This document shows positions 34,557 to 46,850 of a stretch of DNA of 64,000 nucleotides, one piece after another. The position numbers and the translations under genes were made by a program. Source of the DNA: Cytospora piceicola. Taxonomy: Eukaryota; Ascomycota; Sordariomycetes; Diaporthales; Cytosporaceae. The stretch covers positions 124,001 to 188,000 of the forward strand of contig JALQBC010000051.1 of NCBI GenBank assembly GCA_023375675.1. The letters are read 5' to 3'. The first letter of the stretch is position 1; every line of letters starts with the position of its first letter. The notes beneath the pieces were generated by a model. The model worked only from the letters and a program-made list of their open reading frames with translations. It made no database searches and had not been told where the DNA came from.

Positions 34557-37357
34557 GCTGTTGAGAAACTCGGCTTGATTCTCTGTTCACAGAGGGAAGG
34601 GAGCCATGTTGGGAGATGAACGTGAATATAAGTCAAAAGTTTGAGATGGCACCTGGGTGAATTTCAATGAGGCCTTCGGGCAACGTGATTGTATGAAACT
34701 TGATTGTATCGTCAGTGTATCTTGTTCGATGTTGCAGTGGTGAAGGAGAAATCAAAGATGCGTAGTAGGACGTGTTGTTGTTTTAATGTCGGTCAACATT
34801 GTGCTCACGGGCATCCATTCGTGCCTTCCAAGCCAATATCGGGAAACAACAGGTCATGTTTGCTCAATTGTCGTAACTATACCGGAGTCTACCGTCCAAG
34901 GCAAGGCTGGGGAAGGTTAGAATAAGCTCTAGTGACTGCTATTGGGTGCCCTGGCGGACTGACTTGCGCTGCACCTTCCACAGGCACTGCTTAGACAGAG
35001 ATTGGTGAGATCATTCAGTAAAGTTAAAGTGTCGCAGGTGCGTACTTAAGTAATGAGAACTCTGGCTGCAAGACCAATAGCAGCTGCACATATACAGGCC
35101 GGTTTGGGAAGAGTAAATACCTAGGTACCTAAGTCGGTGATTAGCAGTAACGACGTTGTACTGTACTTGGGCTCTGCTCATCAGGGTCCCAGGACACACT
35201 GATTAACAGTATGGAGTATCTACTGGGAAATATCCTTCATTAAATCCAAGGTCTCACTCTTGCTGATATGATACTTTTCGAGAAGGACGCGCACGTATTG
35301 GTTATACAAGAAAGAATCGAGGATGGCAAGGTGAGGTGCAGAGATGCACGGCTTTGCTTCGGCTAGTCTGTCAGCCTTGAAGCCATGTAGACTGAGTGGT
35401 AGTTTGTTTTCAATTCGGCACGATGGAAGGAGTACGGGATTTATGCCCGGGCAGTGTGGTGGTCACCTATTTACTTAAGTATTTACTTAAGTACGTATTA
35501 GATATGGGCGTGTTCGCGTGCAAAGGAGAGAACCAGCAGCATCAAGGTACTTTACGGGATGAAAACAGATCCCACTTGTCTCCATGCCTGGAACTGGTTC
35601 GTTTGAAACTGGTCTTGCGACCTCTATTGTTTATCAAATAGTTCATACGGAGGACCGTCTTGGGGTCAAAGTGACTCCAGTGGGGTGGGAGGCAAGTTAT
35701 ACATGTACTCGGTGGGGGGTGGCGGGGGGGGGGTCTCGGATCCGGTTTAAGTGGATTTCGGATCCGGACTGGAGAGGAGCTCCGGACCTCACTGCATTCA
35801 GCCTCCCTCCAGGGCTTCACAATACCAGATGTGGGTCCAAACCAACAACATTGAAAACATAATGTGACTGGACTTTGCACTTCATTCGATAATCTGGCTA
35901 TTAGAAAGGTTTGGAGCTTGCTCCCGCTATGATACCAGGCAAGTCTGTCAATCCATTATTCTGTCGCTGTCGCCAATTCACCAGACCTCACCGCCTCAAC
36001 CGTATATATCGCTGGACAATCAAGATCCAATGGAGCCTCATTCAGGTAGGTATTTGGCCGCTGTGACAACACTATATGGAGAAGAACCAAGCTGACAATG
36101 ATTTGTCTGTTGATTGACGTGTATTACTACCGGTTGTTTAATACACCCATCATACTATGGTTTACGCAAAACAGGCGGAGCACCGTGAAGTCAGTCCACT
36201 TCTGAGAGCATCCCGCGGCTCAGATGTGAATATTCAGTACCAGTTGACGGATAAATATAGAGGACCATGACGTGAAACTGAACCAGCAGCATGGGAGCCA
36301 ACCAGCCACCAGAGTAACGAATTATACAAGACAAGAAAAAAAACCTTCGTTCCGACCCACGGACCTTGGAAGGCCCGAATGCTGACGAGGCAAATTGTTC
36401 AATGTTTGGTGCTGTTTTGACTCCCGGTCAAGGGCCTCTGCGCTCATCTCCGAGGGTCGGGAAAAGTCGGAACAAGACCATGAAATGAAAACTCAATGCA
36501 CCCGAAATTTCACCGTGCTGACGGTGCCACTGTGCCACAACTTTGGGCCCGATAAGCCACCTGGGCCTGAGAACGTTGCCCTCTGAACAGCCAATTCTGA
36601 CGAACTTTTGGCATGATGTCTCTAACCACCAAGACCACCTAGGCGCTTACCTCCTGCTACTTCCGGGTCTCGCCCAAGTTTTTGATCCACATCCCAGTGT
36701 TTTCAATCTTCCCAATCTTCCCAGTGGTCCCAGATGTCCCAGATGCCCCAGTGTTGTCTCAAACAAACCAACTCCCAGTCTGAAGACCCCCACGGCCTGT
36801 TTGCCTACCTAGGCAGGCTAGGTATGTAGGGAGGGCCACTATATACTACACACTACACTGACACTACCTAGATATAGTGTTACAGTGCATATACACCTAG
36901 GTACCTAGTTGGTAGGTACACAGGTACAGTAGCCAGCTTTACTGCAATCTAGAACCCTGTTGCTCTTTTTGTCTTTCTTGTTCGTGTCGCCGTAGTCTCC
37001 CGATCTGGGGGCCCATGCTGGCCATACCGTGAGATGCCAAAACACGCCACCATGCAAACAGTTTGAGGCTCCTTCCGCCTCGGAACATGCCCGTTCGCAT
37101 TTTTCGTGTCTGGTTGCCATTGGTGTCCCTTCCAAGGTTGTCTTGGACGAGGCTGTAAGGCTGCTGTGGCTTTTTCTGGTCTGTCGATATAAAATCCTGC
37201 CCTTCCTTGGGTCGAGGAGTGGTCTGCCTTTTGTTAGTCAGTCGGTCATCATCAACATCTACAACCTCATACATCTCACAAACTTCACAAATAATCTCAC
37301 AAATTTTATAAAACGAACGAGCATTTCTCTTCTAGTCCGTTTAAACACACATTCACC
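34557..37357. other. long intergenic region with a TATA-like box at 37186-37195
   Basis: No supported gene in 2.8 kb. Repeated TACCTAGGTA-type motifs occur at 35108-35130 and 36820-36915. A run of G at 35720-35730 precedes two GGATCCGG copies. GATATAAAAT at 37186-37195 lies about 165 bp before the ATG at 37358 and is followed by an A/C-rich leader; it is the likely promoter of that gene. Confidence 0.45.
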
Positions 37358-38162
37358 ATGGACTCCAACATGACAAAACTGAACGCCCTTCTCGACGCTA
37401 AATGTCGAGGTAAGCAGTCCTCCTTCTCAGATACACATCCATCCATCCACCATAAACACCACCAACTAACACGCACGCCCAGAAACCATTGAGACCTCCT
37501 ACCCCCTCTTCGTCATCCACACCAACCACGTCGCCACCATCCCGGACGAGACCATCTTCCACCTCTGCCGGTGCATCTTCGCCTCGGCCCTGCAGAAGCT
37601 GCCCGTGGCCAACCAGGACGCCATCGACTTCCTCTGCCTGCGGCGCATCCTCTCGGCCGTCTTCGACGCCGACCACCGGGCCTTCGTGCTCGACGAGGCC
37701 GACCCGCGCATCCTGGCGTCTATGGACCCCGACGCCAAGGCCTGCATCTTCGCCCAGGCCATCGCCGGCATCGTCTACTTCCTCCGCAAGGTCGCCACCT
37801 GCAGCGCCACCCTGTCCCCCGACGTCTTCGAGGCCAAGCTGCAGCGCTTCGCCGCCGGCGAGGAGAGGGCGAGGATGCTCGAGGCCATCGAGAAGAGCCC
37901 CGTGTGGTCCAACTGCTTCGAGAAGGCCCACATCGGGAACATGATCATGGATGCCGTCAACGGGAAGTCTGTTGCTGGCGCTGATGTCGTTGCCGTGCCG
38001 CAGTACAAGAAGGAGGGTGCCGACCATCCTACCGTTTCCGTGGCTGAGGTTTTCGAGGGTGATAACACTGAGATCATGAGCAAGCAGCTGTGGGACCACA
38101 GCCAGCGGATACAGAGGAACTTCGGCGTCCCGGATGTCTTCACCATCATGGTCCTCAACTAG
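37358..38162 (+). CDS. conserved hypothetical protein, mostly helical, 243 aa
   Basis: Two exons, 37358-37409 and 37483-38162 (73-nt intron), give 243 aa from MDSNMTKLNALLDAKCRET. The long GC-rich second exon, strong C/G-ending codons, a TATA-like box and an A/C-rich leader all point to a real, expressed gene. The sequence is alpha-helical in pattern (HLCRCIFASALQKLPV, CIFAQAIAGIVYFLRKVATC) with several Cys. It has no signal peptide, membrane segment or domain I can name. Ends VPDVFTIMVLN. Confidence 0.7.
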
Positions 38163-38658
38163 ATCATAGAGGTTCCAGGAACGGGAATGGTACACTACAG
38201 GAAGACGGACAGGGTTAGATGGGAAACGGCGCGGGCAGCCTTCCCGCAAGGAAGACACACAGCATTTGGTATTTCGGGGCACTGCATCTTGTGTTATTAA
38301 GGATACCGGCGCTCATCTAGATTCATGAGCGAAGGCGTTTGGGTTTGACTTTGGGGCATTTGGGTATCATTTGGTAAAATAGACTACCTCTTCTCTTTTC
38401 TGTGCAAATCAAGAATTCAAGATCTCCATTTAAAACACTGCTTTTTGAACATGAGCATGTTGTGGGTATTGTGATATGTCCTGGCCATCGTGACAGTACC
38501 TCTTTCATAGGTGAACTAGCTGAAAAACCGACGCATCAACCGATCGACCGAACTTGGACTAAACGTCTTTGTTGGTGCTGCATCCCTCCATGACAACACC
38601 ATGCCATGCACCCAGCCAGTAATCACTGCTCGTCCTCTTCCTACTCGTCCATCCTCCC
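38163..38658. other. intergenic between convergent genes
   Basis: Contains the 3' ends of the hypothetical gene and the prefoldin gene; nothing else seen. Confidence 0.5.
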
Positions 38659-39107
38659 TCATGCCTGGGCAGCACCGGCCTGGGGGGCAGCACCAGCCGC
38701 CTGGGCAGAAGACTGGATGCTGATGATCTCGCCCTTGATCCTCTCGACCTTCTCCTGGACCTCCTTGATCTGGCCTTCCTGGCGCTCGATCTCCTTGGCG
38801 ATGAACTCCAGCCGGCCGTTGACGGTGCTCTCGGCCTCAAACTTCTCCTGCTTCAGCAGCACGGGGCCGACCATCTTGTAGATGGCCTCGCCCTCCTTGA
38901 GGGTGGCAAACTCCCTCTGCACGCCCGTGTTCTCCTGCTTCTGGGCCTCAAGCTTTTGGCGGGAGGCGACTAATGTTTGCAGTTCTGGAGGGGATGTGTC
39001 AGTGAGGTTGACTGGGTGGTGGTGACGAGAAGGTGGTGGGTGGTACCTGTCTGCAGTTGGGTGAAGTCCTCAGAGAGGGAGTGCAGCTTTGCTTGTACGT
39101 CGGCCAT
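38659..39107 (-). CDS. YKE2: prefoldin subunit 6 (beta-type)
   Basis: Subunit of the six-part prefoldin chaperone that hands unfolded actin and tubulin to the CCT chaperonin in the cytosol. Two exons, 39107-39047 and 38984-38659 (61-nt intron), give 128 aa. The N-terminal helix (MADVQAKLHSLSEDFTQLQT) and C-terminal helix (GRLEFIAKEIERQEGQIKEV) are long heptad coiled coils around the beta-type hairpin VQREFATLKEGEAIYKMVGPV, in the usual subunit-6 order. The C-terminus is an Ala/Gly-rich tail (AAGAAPQAGAAQA). Length is right for the family. Divergent from VPS4. Confidence 0.92.
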
Positions 39108-40006
39108 TTTGGTACTTAGATATGTACAGATCCCGTGTGTGTGTTGTACGGCGTCGAGAGAGTAGTCCAGGTGATGCTCGTTCAGGGGTAGGTTGATGCC
39201 GATGAGCTTTTCGTTGTCCTTCTTCCCCTAGAGCACCCGCTGCGTATACGATTGGGGGGTATGAGGTTCAGGGTGAGGTGTGACCTTTTCGTCTAGAGTA
39301 TCCACGACTTGATGTGAGAACGGAATTTATAGAAGCTGTATAATCTGAAAAAGAGTGCGTTGAACGGCTTGTATTCAAGATGTATGAGACTGAAGCTCCA
39401 ACAAACGTCGCATGAGCTTGCCTAAATTACACTGGGGTCGATTGCGATGAACAGGGTTCACCAGGCCTGAGACTCCGGTGCTTTTAGTGGTGGGTGGCTA
39501 CCGCAACCCCGGTAACGTCACTTGTCACTTGTTAACCCCGCCAAACAAGCCGATAAACACTCCAAGTTATTGACCAGCTCAGACATCGTAACCACTCAAA
39601 CCAAACCAAGAGCCGGTTACCTCAGATCCTCCAGACATCGAACTGGTCAGGCATCTTCCGATTCACGATACGGTCCTCCCCTCAACCCCATCCAGCTTGC
39701 CAGAGGGCACCTTTTCGACCCATTTTAATCCTATCCGGCAACAAGATAGACCACCGAGTCTACATAACGACGACGCTCAGATCGATCCTTGACTGACTGA
39801 CTGACTGACTGACTGCTCTGCCTGCCACTCGTGGCTCGGTGTTGTGTTGTTGACGCCCGTCAATCGCCCACCTACCACAGCTCCTGCTCCTGCTATCGAC
39901 ACACCGACGGTGGCACAAGCACCAGTCGCCAGTCTCCCTCCCCTCCCCCAACACCAACCAGTCACGACCAAGCAGCCAGTAACCGCGCGCCCGCCCGCCC
40001 ATCATC
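39108..40006. promoter_or_regulatory. divergent promoter region of prefoldin 6 and VPS4, with (GACT)n
   Basis: 900 bp without a gene. A perfect (GACT)6 microsatellite lies at 39791-39814 in the 5' leader of VPS4, followed by a C/A-rich leader up to the ATG at 40007. Confidence 0.5.
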
Positions 40007-41505
40007 ATGTCCAACACCGACTTCCTAGGCCGCGCGATCGACCAGGTCCGCAAGGCCATCGAGGCCGACAACGCGGCGCAGTACGACAAGGCATACCAGA
40101 TGTACTACCAGTCCCTGGAGCTCTTCATGCTGGCCCTGAAATGGGAGAAGAACCCCAAGTCCAAGGAGATGATCCGCCAGAAGACGGCCGAGTACATGGA
40201 CCGCGCCGAGAAGCTCAAGGCCCACCTGTCCGACGCCGATGCCAAGCGCAAGAAGCCCGGCATGCTGGGGGCTAACGGCTCATCGACGCCGGGCACTGCC
40301 AAGGGCAAGGAGGACGGCGAGGGCGGTAACGGTGGCGAGCCGGTAGACGAGGACTCGAAGAAGCTGAGGAACGCCCTGGCGGGAGCTATATTGCAGGACC
40401 GGCCCAACGTCAAGTGGGAGGACGTGGCTGGTCTGGAGGCCGCGAAGGAGGCTCTGAAGGAGGCGGTTCTGCTGCCCATCAAGTTCCCGCAGATGTTCCA
40501 GGGTAACAGGAAGCCCTGGAAGGGCATCTTGCTGTATGGGCCTCCCGGTACGGGAAAGAGTTACCTCGCCAAGGCCCTGGCGACGGAGGCGAAGAGTACA
40601 TTTTTCAGTGTGAGCAGTTCGGACCTGGTGAGCAAGTGGATGGGAGAGTCAGAAAGGTACGTTGCCCTCCCATTATCAAAGAAAAAGAAAAACAAAACCC
40701 AAGACCCGGGCAATAAAGGGGAGAGAGGCTGACAAGAACGGCGCGCGCAACAAACAGACTCGTCAAGCAACTCTTCAACATGGCCCGCGAGAACAAACCC
40801 TCCATCATCTTCATCGACGAGGTCGACGCGCTGTGCGGGCCCCGCGGCGAGGGCGAGTCCGAGGCGTCCCGGCGCATAAAGACCGAGATGCTGGTGCAGA
40901 TGGACGGCGTGGGCAAGGACTCGACGGGCGTCCTCGTGCTGGGCGCGACCAACATCCCCTGGCAGCTCGACGCCGCCATCCGGCGGCGGTTCCAGCGGCG
41001 CGTGCACATCTCGCTGCCCGACATCGCGGCCCGGACGACCATGTTCAAGATCGCCGTCGGCGACACCAAGACGAGCCTGAAGCCCGAGGACTACAGGGAG
41101 CTGGCCAAGCTCAGCGAGGGGTACTCGGGCAGCGACATCGCCGTCGCCGTGCAGGACGCGCTGATGCAGCCCGTGCGGAAGATCCAGCAGGCCACGCATT
41201 TCAAGCCGGTACGTCTCCCCAGAGTTTCCTTGAACAATGCCTATACCTTGCATCACACTAACATCTGCCTTTCTGTCCTGTAGGTAATGGCCGATGGCGT
41301 GAAACGAGTGACACCCTGCTCCCCGGGCGAGGCCGATGCCATGGAGATGACGTGGGAGCAGGTCGACACGGAAGAGCTGCTCGAGCCCATTGTCGACTTC
41401 AAGGACTTTGTCAAGTCGGTCAAGTCATCACGGCCGACCGTTTCGCAGGAGGACCTCAAGCGGAATCAGGATTGGACACACGAGTTCGGTTCCGAGGGAT
41501 CATAG
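40007..41505 (+). CDS. VPS4: vacuolar protein sorting AAA-ATPase Vps4
   Basis: AAA-ATPase that dismantles ESCRT-III polymers on endosomes and other membranes. Three exons (40007-40656, 40758-41208, 41284-41505) give 440 aa. The N-terminal MIT domain (residues 1-80; [34 protein letters not shown]) is followed by a Gly-rich linker. The AAA module has Walker A GPPGTGKS near 178-185, the pore loop SKWMGESE, and Walker [11 protein letters not shown] with DE near 237-238. It also has RRRFQRR arginine-finger residues and the beta-domain/C-terminal helix ([20 protein letters not shown]). All key residues are present and the length matches yeast Vps4. Acts in the same pathway as the AMSH-like protease at 25509. 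Confidence 0.97.
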
Positions 41506-42245
41506 GAGGGGAAGGGGCGCGCTGTGGATGTCATGTACAAGCATGCAAGGGGACGAGATGCCAGACGTTGGGCTCTTTCTTGGAGGTCGCCTTTGGGGAA
41601 TCTCTGGTGTGGGGAGGAGACTTGGAGTGGGCGCAGGAGTGTACTACACAACAAATCATGCCGAGCACGATGTTTGTTGATGTTCATGTCGATATAATCA
41701 TACCTGATGAAGCAAAGCAGACGGGGGCGTCATGGCGTTATTATCTCTTACAACTGTGCATAGGAACTGGGGGGGTTGGTGGTACAGGACAGGAAACATT
41801 GTGGCCAGCCAGCCAGCCAGGCACGAAAATAAAAAGGACACGTAGACTTCGCGATACTTTCTCACGATGAAGCCGATTATTTCAAGTTTTGAATTCTCTT
41901 TTTTTCAGTTCCTTCCACCATGGTGCCGTGCCAGTGAGAGACTATCACGATTAGACGGGTTTAATGATGCCCGACTGACGATGGTACTGTACAACATTTT
42001 ATTGGGCAAAAATGCATGCATGCATCATGCAGAAGAGAGAGATAGTAATAAACCACCAGGCCGCAGATCGGGTGAGCCCAAGCAAGCATAAAAACAAGGA
42101 AGAAAGCCAAATTTGTGTCCGTAACTCCGATGCCAGATTCTCTCCCACCCTCTCAACTCCAACAAGAAGACCAACAAGATCAACAGAAACGGGGGCCGGG
42201 GAGAAAACAACCGGGGAAGAAAGAGCGAGCGAGCGAGCGAGCTTC
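41506..42245. other. 3' flank of VPS4
   Basis: No gene. A (GAGC) microsatellite at 42221-42242 ends immediately before the stop of the neighbouring minus-strand open frame. Confidence 0.5.
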
Positions 42246-42605
42246 TCACGCCTTGAACTTCTTGAAGGCGGAAGCCTTCTTTGCCTGCGAGCGAGCCCTC
42301 TGTTGCTTGAGAACAGAGGCCTTTGCCTTTTCCTGCATTGTCTTTTGCCGCTTCAATAGTCGCCTTTGAGCATCACGGATCTTCTTTTCTGTAGCAGGAG
42401 CAGGAGCCGTCTGGGCCTTCACCTCCTCGAACCTTCGCTTCTTTTTCTTCTTTTCGCCGTCCTCCACGGCGCAGGAATGATAAGGAAGTTGTTCGGGGGT
42501 ATCAAGAACGGTGTTGTCGTCCTGGTCGTCAGACCCGGCGACAGCGGGAGGCCCAGACTGGCGTTCAGGGGTGTCGAGAAGCTCGTCTTCCGAAAGTAGG
42601 GCTCT
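42246..42605 (-). other. open frame continuing in phase past the NOP56 stop
   Basis: After the TAG of NOP56 (42608-42606) the same frame stays open for another 120 triplets to a TGA at 42248-42246. The sequence is strongly protein-like, with an acidic first part (LLSEDELLDTPERQ) and a Lys/Arg/Ala-rich second part (RRLLKRQKTMQEKAKASVL, then KKASAFKKFKA) using AAG and GCC codons heavily. No ATG occurs in the first 75 or more codons, so it cannot be a simple separate gene. A 60-nt in-frame intron, GTGAAGGCTTAG...GAACGCCAG (42617-42558), would remove the stop and fuse it to NOP56. Otherwise it may be a 3' exon of a gene I cannot trace, or stop read-through. Confidence 0.5.
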
Positions 42606-44270
42606 CTAAGCCTTCACCTTCTTCTCCTTCTTCTCCTTCTTGTCCTTCTTCTTCTCCTTCTTCTCGCCGTCCTCGCTCTTCCTCTTCTTCTCCTTCTTCT
42701 CCTTCTTCTCTTCCGGCTCGTCGATGTCCATGGCGTCAGACTTCCTCTTCTTGTCCTTCTTGCTCTTCTTGGCGGCGGGCTCGTCCTCCTTGGCACCGTG
42801 TGCGTCAATCATCTCGGTGTCAATGGCCAAGTCATCGTTGCCGTCGCCCAGAATGGCAGCCATAGCGTTGGCCATGGCCTCCTCGTTCTTGATGGGCTTC
42901 TTGCCGGTGGCGTAGAACTCCAGACGGTCCTCGAGCTGCTGGCGCAGGACCTCACCGAATCTTGCCGAAGGGTGCTCGGAGAAGTTGTCGATACGGGAAG
43001 CCATACTGCACTTGTTGGCGAGGTATCTGCTGATGCGGCCCTTGACCTTGGGGCCAGCGCGGCCAATGAAGGAGGACTGGTAGATCAGACCGTACTTGGG
43101 GGTGGCACCCTTGGTCTTGAGGGCACGGAACAGAGCCTTCTCGGCACCGAGAATCTGGAGGGTAGAGGCAGGGTACTTGGCGAGGTTGGTGAGAGATCCG
43201 GCGTGGGAGATCAGGCGGGCAGCGACGGGGGTGCCGAGGATGACCTGCAGGTTGGGAGCGACATCGCCCATCTTGGAGTCGAGGGAGTTGGACAGAGATT
43301 TCCTGTAGTCGGCCATCTTGCTCACGGACTCGGCGTAGGACTTGACCATGATCAGATCGGTCTCGTTGATGTCCATACCCATGGACATCTTGGCGGCGTT
43401 GATGATGTCCTGGGCCTTGTCGCCATCGTCGTCGACAACGGCGGCAAGCTCATGCAGGCTGTCGTTGGTAAGGGTCTTCTTGTTACCGATGGTCAAGACG
43501 AGCTTGGCGTAGGTCGCGTTGTCGGACACGATCCTGACCAGCTCGGGGAAGTGCCAGCCGTACCACTCGCGCACGCGCATGCAGCCCTGGTTGATACCCT
43601 TGTCGAGCGCATCCAGAGTCGCAATGGCCTGGATGATGTGGTTGTCGTTCTTGTGGACGCTGAACTTTACCTTAGCGCGGGAGTAGGCGTGACCCATGCC
43701 GAGCTGGGCGCGGCCCAGGTCGCCATCCTGGAGACCCTTGAGGAGCTTCTCGGCGTGGACACGGATGCCACGGAGCAAGTCGGCGACGACCTCGGAGGTC
43801 TCGCTGGTCTCGCACTCGACGCCAGGGAAGGTGGAGCTGATCTCTCCGGCCAGTTTCTTGTCTTGTACGCCGAGGACGATCTTGGACTTCTTGCCGCTGG
43901 TCTGGGGGAGGTTGAGCTCAAGGATGGACTTGAGGTAGTCGGGCATGATACCCTCAGAGATCAAGTTGACGTTTTCGAGAGTCTCGGCCGCATTCCTGGC
44001 ATTGAAAGTCAGCAAGACGGTTTCTCTCCGGTATACTACTGTGTACACCACACCACACCATGCCACACGACCCAATGTCTCTCTTGTTTGCACCTACCGG
44101 TAGGGGGTGAAGTTGACGAGCTTCACATGTTTGCTGAAGGTTGCGAGGTTCTGGAGCGAGCTCTGGACTTCCTTGAGTTGCAGGCCAACGCTGTCGGCCT
44201 GGTTAGCCACCTGGAAGACGGCATAACCAGCAGCGGACTCGTATAGGAGGTAGTTGATGTTTGCCGCCAT
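42606..44270 (-). CDS. NOP56: nucleolar protein Nop56 (box C/D snoRNP core)
   Basis: Core protein of box C/D snoRNPs guiding 2'-O-methylation and processing of rRNA in the nucleolus. Two exons, 44270-44098 and 43995-42606 (102-nt intron), give 520 aa. Start is the ATG at 44270 (MAANINYLLYESAAGYAVF). The NOP5-NT domain occupies about residues 1-70. The coiled-coil and NOP domain follow, with RAQLGMGHAYSRAKVKFSV, REWYGWHFPEL, AARLISHAGSLTNLAKYPAS, ILGAEKALFRALKT and KGRISRYLANKCSMASRID. The tail is a KKEKK/KKDKK repeat, as in yeast Nop56. NAAETLENVNLISEG and AGYAVF match Nop56 better than Nop58. The frame continues beyond the stop codon (see 42246-42605). Confidence 0.96.
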
Positions 44271-44843
44271 CTTGTCTTGTCCCAATATCTGTACAAGACG
44301 GCTATTCGGGTTGGTTGGTGTTTGCTGGCGACCGACGTGAGGGTTGGGTGGTTTTGACGGCGGGCAGCTTGTTCAATGAATTTTTTCGAATGAAATTTTG
44401 GAGCGCTGGGGAGCACGGACCACAGCGCGGGACACAATCGTCAATCCCTGTCTAATCGGGCCTTATCGTGATTGGTCTACAGATGCGCTAGAGATTCGAC
44501 TTTCTGCCAGGTGCGAGCTCGACCTGCCAGCCCTGCCAGGTGGCGTACCTTGCTACAGGTCCCTCGCTACAGGTCCCTCGTTACTGCGTACATCAACGTC
44601 ATCCGGCGGCCAAACACAGCCACCATCGACTGCCTGCAACTCAGCCACATTTACTGCGCTGGACCTGCTTGGAACCCACTCAGCACTCAGGCACCTACAG
44701 TGACAGTGGTAGGTATTCAGGGTATTGCAATCAACATACAAGATCCGTACTCTACGTCAATTCGGGACCCACGAGAAGGTCTGTACAGTAGAGATCGATC
44801 CGAATTATCCGAGTACATCTGTATTGCCAGATTGCCCCTCAAC
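44271..44843. other. divergent promoter region of NOP56 and the chitinase gene
   Basis: No gene. Contains short repeats such as GGTCCCTCGCTACA (twice at 44554-44580). Confidence 0.45.
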
Positions 44844-46850
44844 ATGACAAGAATACTGGACAAACTGAAGAGCAAGGTGAAGCCCGGGATCAATGCATCA
44901 ACTGCATCAACTTCAAGTACAACAAGTGGAGGTATGTATTGTTCGCAGCAGATCTCCTCAAGTCTGATATCATCGTCGTTACAGACAGACAGACACATAC
45001 ATACATATCGTATCAACACATCTACTTATCTACCGCTACCAAACGATATGTATTGACAGTCAAGTCTGATGGAGCTCCAGCTTTCTGCTAAGTCAACAGA
45101 CAAACATCTATCCGAGCTGCCGAGCTACTCTCATCCAGTCGTCTCTGTGCTCCGCGTTCCTGAAACCCCTGGCACAACCTGTCATAGCCATAGCCATAGC
45201 CTCCCTCCTCCTTTTGTCATACGCATTGCAAAGCTGCCACTCTGCCCCCCTCCCTATCATTGTTACTATTATTATTAGCAACTAGCCGTGCTGTATTTGC
45301 CTTACAGTAGCACCACCAGCCGCCGTGACGCCTCACTCGCTCCTCACTCTCCCCCATGTCCATCAATCCATCATGCCTGTCAGAGGCAACCTTGTCTCCA
45401 TATTATCTACCCTCCTTCTACTTATAACCCTCTTCCTCTTCGTCAAAGCACAACAGATCCCCCTTCTTCAACACAACATACAGAATCTTGACGGATATTA
45501 TCACCAAGGCTTCGACTCTCTACATCTCTACCAACCAAACAACACCATGGGCGGAGGACCAGCACCAAAGGGCTACCGCAGCGTAGCCTACTTCGTCAAC
45601 TGGGCCATCTACGGCCGGAAGCACTTCCCCTGGGAGCTGCCCGTCGAGAACCTCACACACGTCCTCTACGCCTTTGCCAACGTCAGGCCGGAATCTGGCG
45701 AAGTGTATGTTTTTCGTCCACCAACCCTGACTGCCTCCAGTCCGCTCTCCAGGCCGATCATACCGTACTGACAATCACTCACAGCTACCTCACAGACAGC
45801 TGGGCAGACCAGGAGATCCACTGGGACGGCGACAAATGGGAAGACGGCCACAAGCTGTACGGGTGCATGAAGCAGCTGAACATGCTCAAGCGGCGCAACC
45901 GCAACCTGAAGATCCTGCTCAGCATCGGCGGGTGGACATACAGCTCCAACTTCAAGCAGCCCGCCTCCACGCCCCAGGGCCGCGCCCACTTCGCCAGGAC
46001 GGCCGTCGGCCTCCTCAAGAACTACGGCTTCGACGGCCTCGACATCGACTGGGAGTACCCGCAAAACGCCGGCGAGGCCGCCGACTGGGTCGCCCTGCTC
46101 AAGGCCTGCCGCGAAGAGATGGACGCCTACGCGCGCACGCTGCCGCCCTCCCCGGGGAGCGGCAACGTCGCCTTCCCCCACCACTTCGAGCTCACCGTCG
46201 CCTGCCCGGCCGGCCCGCAGAACTACGAGAGGCTCGACCTGGCCGGCATGGACCGGTACCTGGACTTCTGGAACCTCATGGCGTACGACTACGCCGGGTC
46301 GTGGGACCAGGCCGCGGGCCACCAGGCGAACCTGTACCCGAGCCGGTCGTCGCCCGCCACCACGCCCTTCAGCACCGCCCGCGCCCTCGAGTACTACACG
46401 CGGTCCATCGACCCGTCCAAGCTGGTCGTCGGCATGCCGCTGTACGGGCGGGCCTTCGAGAACACCAGGGGCATCGGGCACCCGTACAACGGCATCGGGG
46501 AGGGCAGCTGGGAGCGAGGCGTGTACGACTTCAAGGCGCTGCCGCTGGCGGGTGCCAGGGAGTACTACGACCACGAGAGCGGCGGGAGCTACAGCTACGA
46601 CCCGCAGAGGAAGATGCTGGTGAGCTACGACACGGTGCCCATGGCGAGGGAGAAGGCGGGCTACATCAGGAACCACTACCTGGGCGGCGCCATGTGGTGG
46701 GAGAGCTCCGGGGACAAGAAGGGCCGGGAGAGCATGATTGCGAACGTGGTGGATGTGTTTGGGGGGCCAGGCCAGTTGATGAGGCATACCAACCAGCTGG
46801 AGTATCCAGAGAGCGAGTGGGAAAATCTGAGGAATGGGTTCAAGGAGTAG
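44844..46850 (+). CDS. chiB: GH18 chitinase, ChiB-type (class V)
   Basis: Hydrolyses chitin; ChiB-type enzymes act during hyphal autolysis and usually lack a signal peptide. The catalytic exons are up to 45704 and 45785-46850. Motifs: [24 protein letters not shown], the catalytic [11 protein letters not shown] (DxxDxDxE), [22 protein letters not shown] and [12 protein letters not shown]. Two N-termini are possible. In model A the ATG at 44844 opens an exon ([15 protein letters not shown]..., 44844-44931) that ends in a GTATGT donor and joins at 45563, giving 431 aa with no signal peptide; this head resembles cytosolic ChiB proteins. In model B the ATG at 45373, in frame with the catalytic part, gives 465 aa with a strongly hydrophobic head ([20 protein letters not shown]). 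Model A needs a 631-nt intron. A third start, ATG 45547 in a good context, would also give a cytosolic enzyme. Confidence 0.93.

Noticed and set aside
42798..44246. 482-codon frame opposite NOP56
   Set aside because: Antisense shadow caused by strong codon bias; NOP56 is unambiguous on the other strand.
45666..46787. 373-codon frame opposite the chitinase gene
   Set aside because: Antisense shadow; His/Val/Arg-rich composition without motifs.
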